NCBI GenBank assembly: GCA_045613065.1
Contig: JAZLAH010000042.1
Location: 38,038-102,037 of the forward strand
DNA: 64,000 nt
DNA from: Fimenecus sp045613065
GTDB taxonomy: Bacteria > Bacillota > Clostridia > Oscillospirales > Acutalibacteraceae
Direction: 5' to 3'
In this document: one piece after another, positions 26,166 through 33,080 of the stretch
Position numbering within the stretch: the stretch's first letter is position 1
Layout: every line of letters begins with the position of its first letter
The notes under the pieces: generated by a model
Seen by the model: only the letters and a program-made list of their open reading frames with translations
Database searches by the model: none
Told to the model about the DNA's origin: nothing
Position numbers and translations under genes: made by a program

Positions 26166-27236
26166 TTAATCCTCCGGATTGTCGGGGTCGTAAAAATCGT
26201 CTAGCCCTTCATAATTAGAATAGTCCATTTCTTCACTTGCCCATTTTTCCATTGCTAACTCATTCTCATCCAATTGCATATCTTCCAAACTGAAAGACAT
26301 ATCAATATCACTACAATCTAAAACTTCACATGCCGTTTCAAAAGAACCATATTCACTTACGCAATCCATGAAATACTCAAATTCAACACCACAATTATTC
26401 TGCGTCGTATAGAAAATCCAACATTCTTTTACAAATTCATAAGTATAGCTTGTTTCATAAAAATACGCTATTACATATGGGTCTTCTTTTCTAATGTCTT
26501 TAATCCCAATAATTTTTAATCCTCTTAATAATTCTATCGACTGACAAAACGATAAATCAAAATTAAAAAATATCCAGATAACTTCATCATAATCTTCTAT
26601 GAAATCATCCAAATTTTCAACATAAAACTTATCACCTTCAAAATATATTATCAACTCATCTGCAAGTTCAAAAGCAGCTCGCATTTCACAACCATATTTT
26701 TGGGACAACTTATATGCAAATTCACTCGTTTTGTCATCGAACCCGTAAATAACTTGCATATTTTCTGCTTCTATTACTTTGTTGTATGTATCAATAGGAA
26801 TTCCAAATTTTGTTTTTTCCAATGAATTCTTCTCCTTAATTAAAGTACATTCAGAATTTGCAATAACATCCCAATTTAAAGCTGGTTCTACCGTAGCACT
26901 ATTGCTTTCTTTAAATTTACCCGGTGGAAGGGCGAACTCTTTTTTAAATGCCTTAGAAAAGCTCGGTTCATCACTAAAACCAGTATATTGTATTGCATCC
27001 TCAATATTTTCATTATCTAAAAGCACTTCTGCTGCTTTTGTTAATTGTCTACGCTTAATATACGTATTTATTGGCATATTAGTTAAAAATAAAAAGATTT
27101 GACCTAATGCACGTTCATCAATATAAAAGTTGTTTTTAATTTCATTTATAATGGTACTTGCCTTGAGATTTAATCCTTGAGCAATTTGTTCCTCTATAAA
27201 ATTGATGATGTCATCGTATTTTTGTTTTGCTGTCAT
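26166..27236 (-). CDS. AraC-type transcriptional regulator with acidic C-terminal domain
   Basis: 356 aa. Residues about 20-110 form an AraC-type double helix-turn-helix: LGQIFLFLTNMPINTYIKRR, then DAIQYTGFSDEPSFSKAFKKEF, the conserved second helix pair. Here the DNA-binding domain is N-terminal and followed by about 245 residues of unknown type, very rich in D, E, Y and F (for example DNPED at the end). Most AraC proteins have the reverse order. RBS AAAGGAG. It is convergent with the 24909 operon and divergent from the small-protein cassette at 27494, so it may control the latter. No ligand domain recognised. Confidence 0.75.
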   Translation of the reverse strand: MTAKQKYDDIINFIEEQIAQGLNLKASTIINEIKNNFYIDERALGQIFLFLTNMPINTYIKRRQLTKAAEVLLDNENIEDAIQYTGFSDEPSFSKAFKKEFALPPGKFKESNSATVEPALNWDVIANSECTLIKEKNSLEKTKFGIPIDTYNKVIEAENMQVIYGFDDKTSEFAYKLSQKYGCEMRAAFELADELIIYFEGDKFYVENLDDFIEDYDEVIWIFFNFDLSFCQSIELLRGLKIIGIKDIRKEDPYVIAYFYETSYTYEFVKECWIFYTTQNNCGVEFEYFMDCVSEYGSFETACEVLDCSDIDMSFSLEDMQLDENELAMEKWASEEMDYSNYEGLDDFYDPDNPED

Positions 27237-27493
27237 TTGTTTTTTCTCCTTTCTTAATTTGATTATATAAAATTAAACTTTTCTTGTATTGTCTATAACG
27301 GTACAAATTTTGACATATCATCTTTAGATTCTTTCTTTCATTATAAAAAACATACTAAATATCGTCAACAAGAAATTTCAAAAAATTATTTACTACTTTA
27401 TTGTCAAAAATTGTACACAAAAAAACAATACTAATTCTTTTGTTTAAATTAAAATATAAAACATAAAAAACAAAACACTTAGGAGGATAAAAA

Positions 27494-27595
27494 ATGAAAA
27501 ATTCTGTATTAACAATAATACTTTTTATTTTAGTCGCAATGTGTCCACCACTAGCTATATTATTTTTGTTACTTGCATTTCTTTTAAAACTATGA
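27494..27595 (+). CDS. 33-aa hydrophobic peptide
   Basis: A 33-residue peptide (MKNSVLTIILFILVAMCPP...) is a single TM helix interrupted by CPP, with a basic tip at each end. AGGAGG lies 7 nt before the ATG, stronger than most genes here. Size, composition and place at the head of a cassette resemble small membrane toxins or regulators, but no antisense RNA is apparent. It is 12 nt from the next gene. The 257 bp upstream (27237-27493) is very AT-rich, with no unambiguous promoter. Confidence 0.55.
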   Translation: MKNSVLTIILFILVAMCPPLAILFLLLAFLLKL

Positions 27596-27607
27596 TGGAG
27601 GTCAAAT

Positions 27608-27976
27608 ATGAATAATTCTTATAACGAAATAAACTATGATGGTACATTAGAAGCATTAATGGGATTTTTAAATACTCTTCCAAAATCCACAATAAAAGCA
27701 CTACATATCCCCCGTTACAAACTAATGTTACAATCAGCATCCCAATTAACAGCACTATTAAAAGAAACCATATCACAAGGTGAAATTACAATAGATGTAG
27801 ACCAAACATTTAATTTAGGTTCTATTTCTGTAGAATTAGATACCCTGACAATATATAAACCAAAAGTCTTTGCAGACATAATTTGCAAAGCAGACAATTT
27901 TGAAATTTATCCGCTGACCGATGGTAGAATTAGATTAGATCTCACATTTCAATCAATTTTAAAATCAATATTATAA
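27608..27976 (+). CDS. Hypothetical protein
   Basis: 122 aa, not recognised. Helix YDGTLEALMGFLNTLPKST, then alternating strands (GEITIDVDQTFNLGSISVELDTLTIYKP, NFEIYPLTDGRIRLDLTFQ). No signal peptide, Cys or metal motif. ATGGAGG ribosome site close to the ATG. Second gene of a five-gene rightward cassette of small proteins (27494-29267). Confidence 0.5.
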   Translation: MNNSYNEINYDGTLEALMGFLNTLPKSTIKALHIPRYKLMLQSASQLTALLKETISQGEITIDVDQTFNLGSISVELDTLTIYKPKVFADIICKADNFEIYPLTDGRIRLDLTFQSILKSIL

Positions 27977-28000
27977 AAACAAAGAAAGAAGGAATCAATA

Positions 28001-28330
28001 ATGGGATGGGCAAAATACTTTGAAGATGATTTAGAAATAATGTTGGAAAGACAATATATGATGCAGACAAAAGAATACAAATCAAGTGTTACCATTACAT
28101 ATTCAAAAAATATTATACCTATTTCAACTAATTTAAATAAAGAACAAACCAATAATATTCAGAAAAAATATGAGAATAAGTATCTTATCTGTCAAGACTG
28201 TGGAAAAAAATTCCTATTCTCTGCAAAATCCCAAAAACACTTTGAATCTAATGGCTGGAATGAACCTAAAAGATGTAAGGACTGTCGTGATATTAAAAAA
28301 ATACGATTCCTTATGGCATCTTCTTTTTAA
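28001..28330 (+). CDS. Small protein with a probable zinc-ribbon domain
   Basis: 109 aa. The C-terminal part CQDCGKKFLFSAKSQKHFES and NEPKRCKDCR gives two CxxC pairs about 30 residues apart. This is the probable-zinc-ribbon family pattern (CxDCGxxFxFxxxxQxFxxxxGxxNEPxRCxxCR). The first 55 residues are unrelated and helical. Nucleic-acid or protein binding is the usual guess. RBS AAGAAGGA. Third gene in the cassette; downstream gene follows in 16 nt. Confidence 0.65.
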   Translation: MGWAKYFEDDLEIMLERQYMMQTKEYKSSVTITYSKNIIPISTNLNKEQTNNIQKKYENKYLICQDCGKKFLFSAKSQKHFESNGWNEPKRCKDCRDIKKIRFLMASSF

Positions 28331-28346
28331 AAACGAGGTGATTCTT

Positions 28347-28841
28347 TTGAATAATGTAGTTTTTACAACAGAAATAGATAGATATGCCTTTTTTGAGAAA
28401 AAAAGTCCATCTAATTACACACGTCGATGTATTGACAATTCAATAACTGGCAGTAATAAATGTGTTGGTTATTGCCAATATGATGGTCATCCAGGTTTTT
28501 TAACCAAAGATTTACTTAAACAACACAACTGTATAGAAAAAGAGTGCTATCATTTCATTGCTAAATCAAACAAGTACAAGTCGCAGAAAAATAATTATGA
28601 TATATCTTCACTTATATTGGCACATGTGCGAAAATCTTTTTCTGACAACGAAGGTATAAAAATAATGCATGTAAAAAATACAGAATATAAAGATTATACT
28701 ATTTCTTATATTACAATTACAAACGAATGTAATTTTAATGATTATATGTCCACTGCACTTGATATTTTTGGTGTAAATATAACTTTTGTTCGTTTGAATT
28801 ATGATTTTGAAACATGTGCAGCATTAATTTGCACTAATTAA
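28347..28841 (+). CDS. Hypothetical Cys-rich protein
   Basis: 164 aa from a TTG at 28347 with GAGGTG upstream; a longer frame would overlap the zinc-ribbon gene. The N-terminal 70 residues hold RRCIDNSITGSNKCVGYCQY, HPGFLTKDLLKQHNCIEKEC and HF, a Cys/His spacing that could bind one or two zinc ions. The C-terminal 90 residues look like a small alpha/beta fold. Not recognised as a named family. Fourth gene of the cassette. Confidence 0.55.
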   Translation: MNNVVFTTEIDRYAFFEKKSPSNYTRRCIDNSITGSNKCVGYCQYDGHPGFLTKDLLKQHNCIEKECYHFIAKSNKYKSQKNNYDISSLILAHVRKSFSDNEGIKIMHVKNTEYKDYTISYITITNECNFNDYMSTALDIFGVNITFVRLNYDFETCAALICTN

Positions 28842-28853
28842 GGAGGTAAAATT

Positions 28854-29267
28854 ATGAAAACATTTTTAGGATTAGTAACTATCATAACTACGCTTGTAAT
28901 AGCAGGCAGACAACCATCGAACAATATGAAAAGGGTAATATGTGTTCTTCTGTGCGGTTTTATGGTATTTTCTTCTATTGCTAAATTACCAGATTCGAAT
29001 GATAAAAAAGATTATAAAACAAACTATTCATCATATACAAACAGTTACAATAATTATTCTCAATCATCTACCAGTTCCAAAGCCGCTTTGACAAAAGAAG
29101 AAGCAGATAGACTTCGTGGCACAGGGTACCATAACACTCGTCCTGGTTCTCTTGCAGAAGATATAGAACTAAAGGCGGCACAAGTCAAATGTAAAGAATG
29201 TGGACTTCATTCAGATAACGGATACAACAGTTTATGTGATAGTTGTTGGAAGAAACAAAACAAATAA
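28854..29267 (+). CDS. Membrane protein with C-terminal CxxC zinc motif
   Basis: 137 aa. Two N-terminal hydrophobic helices (about 2-17 and 26-42) are followed by a low-complexity linker of S, Y, N and T (about 55-80), a basic stretch and a C-terminal CKECGLHSDNGYNSLCDSCW, two CxxC pairs that probably bind zinc. RBS AAGGAGGT. Last gene of the cassette, ended by the terminator at 29277. Unknown function. Confidence 0.6.
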   Translation: MKTFLGLVTIITTLVIAGRQPSNNMKRVICVLLCGFMVFSSIAKLPDSNDKKDYKTNYSSYTNSYNNYSQSSTSSKAALTKEEADRLRGTGYHNTRPGSLAEDIELKAAQVKCKECGLHSDNGYNSLCDSCWKKQNK

Positions 29268-29276
29268 TAATACAAA

Positions 29277-29318
29277 CAAAATAGCGCTCAAGCAATCCTG
29301 ACTTGAGCGCTATTTTCA
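29277..29318. terminator. Bidirectional terminator
   Basis: A 13-bp perfect stem AATAGCGCTCAAG/CTTGAGCGCTATT with a 9-nt loop, serving both converging genes. Confidence 0.9.
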
Positions 29319-29729
29319 TATTAATATCCCATCACAATGGTCGATTTCGTGCTGAATGATTTGTGCTGTCCAACCGGTGAATGTTTTGATTCGGGTTTGA
29401 AATTCAGCTGTCTGCCACTGCACTTTTATGCTCTTGTAACGCTTACATTTACGAGGGCCACCAAGCAATGAAAGACATCCTTCTTCGGTTTCATAAGGGT
29501 CAGATTTTTTAATGATTTCAGGGTTAAACATAGTCATATATGTACCATCATTATCAAAACAGATGATACTCTTATGCACACCAATCATATTGGCAGCCAT
29601 ACCAACACAACCATCAGTATTGGCAGTAAGAGTGTCAAGCAAATCTTCTGCCACATGTAAATCTTCAATTGTAGCCTTTTCCGATTTCATAGCTAACAAA
29701 ATCGGGTCATGAATTACTTCTTTAATCAT
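29316..29729 (-). CDS. Peptide deformylase-like protein with altered motif I
   Basis: 137 aa. Motif II EGCLSL and motif III QHEIDHCDG, with the metal-binding Cys and both His, are intact. Motif I reads GMAANMIG instead of GLAAPQIG, so the conserved Gln of the active site is Met. Deformylase removes formyl from nascent N-termini. Short members with this motif I exist in Firmicutes; whether they deformylate is uncertain. It begins 32 nt after the 348-aa gene of the GHKL operon in the same direction, so it is probably co-transcribed. A main deformylase is expected elsewhere in the genome. Confidence 0.75.
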   Translation of the reverse strand: MIKEVIHDPILLAMKSEKATIEDLHVAEDLLDTLTANTDGCVGMAANMIGVHKSIICFDNDGTYMTMFNPEIIKKSDPYETEEGCLSLLGGPRKCKRYKSIKVQWQTAEFQTRIKTFTGWTAQIIQHEIDHCDGILI

Positions 29730-29761
29730 TTGATAACCTCATATAACATTCTACACAATGT

Positions 29762-30802
29762 TTATATTAATAGTGCACCATTGTTTGATGGTAAAGAATC
29801 TGTATCAACATTATTAACCTTGCAATAATATTCAAAAAATTCTTTTGCCAATTCTGCATCATGGCTATTTTTCTTTATTTCAGCTATATCGCGCAACACT
29901 TGAGCAGATACAACATCATTAATATAACGGTACAAACCCGAACTCCATCGCGCAGTTCCTTGGTCATTAGAGTTTTTGTGATAATTCCAGAACAATATTT
30001 CGCTAGCTTCTTTAGGGGTAAGTTTCAATTTGTATTTAGAATTTGTTGTTACATACCCCTCGGCTTGATTATCACCTTCATAGGATTCATCAACAAGAAA
30101 AACGCCAAAAATCATACGGTTTGTTTCAAGAGCATCAGGTTTCACAGTAGTAAGTATACACAAGCTATTTTTCTGAACTTTTTTCAGTTTGCGAGGTCTG
30201 TCCATTTTTCCATTCTTTACATCAGTTCCAGCAGAAGCTTTCCAATTTGTAAACATACCACTTTCATAACACAAAAATTTATTAGACGCATGAATTTCAC
30301 ATAAATTAGTGTATGTTAACTCACCATTAAGAAATCTGTTGCATTCGCATTGTTCACTTGAACACCATGTGCGTTTTGCTTCAGTAATGTTATATTCAAT
30401 CATGGCTTTACTGCACACACCTGCATATCCTATCTGAGATGCAGAAGCACCACCATCACAATAATTACATTTAAATGCAATATTTTCTCTTTCATAATGT
30501 TTTTTAGGTTGTTTTTTTACAGGATTGTTTTTGGGTACAACCACTACTTGTTGAGCCATTTGCTCCTTTTTGAGCTCCTCTTTTTTGATGGCATCAGCTA
30601 TAATTTCTTGTTGTAGTTCGTCGTTATCAATTATTTTCAAAAAACCATTAACAAAAGCAGACGGATACGGAAACATAATGGTATCTGTATTTCTATTCAT
30701 AGGTTTGTTATTAAACTTTACCCACAAATTTTCATTATCAACTTTGACTATAATTCCTTGCCTCCATAATTTGTGTAAAACTAATACATTTAATAAATCC
30801 AT
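29762..30802 (-). CDS. Unknown Cys-rich protein of the GHKL operon
   Basis: 346 aa from the ATG at 30802, preceded by GAGAGGGG. Not recognised. An N-terminal winged-helix-like stretch (LVLHKLWRQGIIVKVDNENLW) is followed by a K-rich linker. A Cys-rich region comes next (FKCNYCDGG, VCSKAMIEY, TWCSSEQCECNRF, NLCEIH, FLCYES). A C-terminal alpha/beta domain includes NSLCILTTVKP and RMIFGVFLVDE, loosely like PUA/EVE-type modified-base readers. The Cys region could bind zinc or an iron-sulphur cluster. Sixth gene of the GHKL operon, 47 nt after the nuclease gene. Role inferred only from context. Confidence 0.6.
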   Translation of the reverse strand: MDLLNVLVLHKLWRQGIIVKVDNENLWVKFNNKPMNRNTDTIMFPYPSAFVNGFLKIIDNDELQQEIIADAIKKEELKKEQMAQQVVVVPKNNPVKKQPKKHYERENIAFKCNYCDGGASASQIGYAGVCSKAMIEYNITEAKRTWCSSEQCECNRFLNGELTYTNLCEIHASNKFLCYESGMFTNWKASAGTDVKNGKMDRPRKLKKVQKNSLCILTTVKPDALETNRMIFGVFLVDESYEGDNQAEGYVTTNSKYKLKLTPKEASEILFWNYHKNSNDQGTARWSSGLYRYINDVVSAQVLRDIAEIKKNSHDAELAKEFFEYYCKVNNVDTDSLPSNNGALLI

Positions 30803-30849
30803 TTGCAACCCCTCTCTCCTTCACAACCAATACTGATTGCCTTTAATTT

Positions 30850-31311
30850 TCATCTTTTTAGAAAATATGTATCTGCTCTGTAATCGTCCAACAATGAATA
30901 ATTTTTTCTTGAAATGCTAATCCCCCATTCAGGCGCACTCTTTTGACCGGGCTTATCATATTTTCTGTCAACCAAAACTGCGTTAGGAGTTTTCCATGCA
31001 GTTGCTGGAATAACAAAAACATCAGGCAACTGACCATCAACAAAATGCAAATAGGAGACAAGTCTATTGTCTGTAAGTTCAGGCATTTTTGATTTTGCAA
31101 TAAATACATAACCATAATTACGTACAGATTTAACTTGAACCTCACAAAATTCATTCTTATCAGGTGATTTTACAATAAAATCCACACCATGGTCATCCAC
31201 TTCTGAAGTGTATACTTCAAAACCGTAAGATGAAAACTCCATTTTCGCATAATACTCCGCATACCTACCCAACTGTAGTGGATTTAATTGTGACCATTTT
31301 AAATTTGGCAT
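30850..31311 (-). CDS. DUF4365-like PD-(D/E)XK nuclease
   Basis: 153 aa. LGRYAEYYAKMEFSSYGFEV is followed by DDHGVDFIVKS and CEVQVKSVR. This gives Asp44 and the QxK pair (Gln59, Lys61) of the DUF4365/PD-(D/E)XK type, and the upstream Glu19 is in place. Such domains cut DNA or act as structural nucleases in defence operons. It lies 96 bp after the DUF6339-like gene, same direction. Catalytic residues look intact; activity is inferred. Confidence 0.7.
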   Translation of the reverse strand: MPNLKWSQLNPLQLGRYAEYYAKMEFSSYGFEVYTSEVDDHGVDFIVKSPDKNEFCEVQVKSVRNYGYVFIAKSKMPELTDNRLVSYLHFVDGQLPDVFVIPATAWKTPNAVLVDRKYDKPGQKSAPEWGISISRKNYSLLDDYRADTYFLKR

Positions 31312-31407
31312 AATAATTCTCCTCTTATATTAACGAGTGTCACATCTTATTTTAAGACTCAACATCAAAGAATGCCTACCATAAAATATAAGTAAGCACT
31401 CTTCAAT

Positions 31408-32154
31408 CTATATTAATTTTTCCTTTGTTTGATTTCTTACCTTCACAAGAATGTCAAAAGTAATTTTCTTGATATCTTCATAATCAAGAAAGTCAAACAT
31501 ATTGATAGCTGCACAACGATTCAACTCTTTCTTGCATTCTCTGAAATAAGTTGTAACACCTTCTTTGGGGTCAATCACATCCCTAAAATCTTGAATCGCT
31601 AACAAAATACCTTTCATTCTTTTGAAATTAGTTCTGTTTAATGTATCTAAAATATCTTTTCCCAACATTTGATTTTCAAAAAGTATTCTAGTTAATACAT
31701 AATGGTCTTTACAATCAGGATCATAAGTTAAATGTGCCCACCACCAGAGTCTTGATAAACCATTAAAATAATATAACCCCATACCATCTCCTGGCACAAA
31801 ATATCTTTGTTCTGGTTTGCTATCGCTCCAACGGTATTTCATATATTTGCGACAATCATCATCCACATGACACATATATGTCCACATATATTTATTAGTG
31901 GCTTGAAGGGGAGTTATTTTAAATGCCTCGTACAATCTAATAGCATTTATCAAATCATCTTCACTTTTATCTTTAGCATCAGAATAATATGGAATGAATC
32001 TATTAACTTGTTGAGAGGATTTACCGCACCACTCAACTCCGTTACCAAAATAATTTGCAACCCAGCTTTCATCTTCAAGATATTTTTCTTTGTTTTCATT
32101 AACAGCATTAAGCAATCTATCATATGCATCTTCTGTAAAAAATCCTAGTAGCAT
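31408..32154 (-). CDS. DUF6339-like protein
   Basis: 248 aa, helical and rich in Trp and Tyr (YMWTYMCHVDDDCRKYMKYRW, GLYYFNGLSRLWWWAHLTYD, LTRILFENQMLGKDILD). This matches my memory of DUF6339, a family reported next to GHKL ATPases in restriction-like operons. No catalytic motif is visible. The ATG overlaps the stop of the 308-aa gene (TGATG), so translation is coupled. Assignment to DUF6339 needs a profile search; the operon position is certain. Confidence 0.6.
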   Translation of the reverse strand: MLLGFFTEDAYDRLLNAVNENKEKYLEDESWVANYFGNGVEWCGKSSQQVNRFIPYYSDAKDKSEDDLINAIRLYEAFKITPLQATNKYMWTYMCHVDDDCRKYMKYRWSDSKPEQRYFVPGDGMGLYYFNGLSRLWWWAHLTYDPDCKDHYVLTRILFENQMLGKDILDTLNRTNFKRMKGILLAIQDFRDVIDPKEGVTTYFRECKKELNRCAAINMFDFLDYEDIKKITFDILVKVRNQTKEKLI

Positions 32155-33080
32155 CAGTCCATCCCTCCAGTATTTACATACTCTCCGTTATTAACTTCTT
32201 CATCAATAGTGTTTTTTACACTTAATAAGCCATCATAAGTAATGCTACCCAATAACTTATCCGCCAACTCAACGCAAGACCATTCATCATACTGAGTGCT
32301 CAGATCGACATTAATGCCGTTGAGCTTATATACAATAGTTTTAAACCATCTTTTTTCAGAATAATCAATACCATTGCCACGATAATAATCGCATATTTTC
32401 GCAATCGCCTCAACTAAAACTGGAAAAGCGACAATTCCGTTAAGATATCTATGCATCGCTCCGTTGTTAAAGTCCTTCATATCATAATAAAGCTGATTTA
32501 ACCGTTCACTCAAATAAACAATAATTTTTTCATCTATATCAAAATTGGATTCAATTTCCGCTTCTGAATGTGTATTTTTATTAATACTAAAAATAGATGA
32601 AATAGGTTTTTCAAGTTCAGAATCATCAATTGGAATCGTTCTAGTTTGCCCCTCCGCCAAAACATCTGCTTTTTTGACAGCGAATGTAACATTTTTGAAA
32701 TATAAATCATTGAATTCATTTTCACAACAAAATGAGTCTATGTCTTCTTTAGCAAGAATGTATCCACAAAACTCTATGTTTCTTCTCACATCGAACTTAG
32801 GAATTTTAATAACCTTTATTGTTTCACCAGAATTAAATTCGTATGCTCTTCTGTAAAAAGCTGCACTACTACTAATCAAAACAACAACTGCTGCTTTACC
32901 CTCTTCAATGAGTTTTGATAATCCGTTACACTGGAGATCGCAAACTGCAGTAATACAAATATTCTGTTCATCCACAACAATATCTTCTTCCATGAACGAA
33001 ACTTCAAATAAACATGTTTCGTTATAATCATCTCTTTCCATTGACAACACAGGATTCGGATAGTCTATATTCAAACTCAT
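32154..33080 (-). CDS. Hypothetical protein of the GHKL operon
   Basis: 308 aa, not recognised. The N-terminal half (1-140) is beta-rich (CLFEVSFMEEDIVVDEQNICITAV, AAVVVLISSSAAFYRRAYEF), and the C-terminal half is helical (DEKIIVYLSERLNQLYYDMKDF, MHRYLNGIVAFPVLVEAIAKI). Hydrophobic stretches are short, so it is soluble. The start overlaps the GHKL gene stop by 4 nt (ATGA) and its stop overlaps the DUF6339-like start, so the three are translated together and likely form a complex. Confidence 0.65.
   Translation of the reverse strand: MSLNIDYPNPVLSMERDDYNETCLFEVSFMEEDIVVDEQNICITAVCDLQCNGLSKLIEEGKAAVVVLISSSAAFYRRAYEFNSGETIKVIKIPKFDVRRNIEFCGYILAKEDIDSFCCENEFNDLYFKNVTFAVKKADVLAEGQTRTIPIDDSELEKPISSIFSINKNTHSEAEIESNFDIDEKIIVYLSERLNQLYYDMKDFNNGAMHRYLNGIVAFPVLVEAIAKICDYYRGNGIDYSEKRWFKTIVYKLNGINVDLSTQYDEWSCVELADKLLGSITYDGLLSVKNTIDEEVNNGEYVNTGGMD

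Noticed and set aside
30850..31154. 98-aa ORF in another frame of the DUF4365-like gene
   Set aside because: Shadow frame of a gene with clear nuclease motifs; no start site support.
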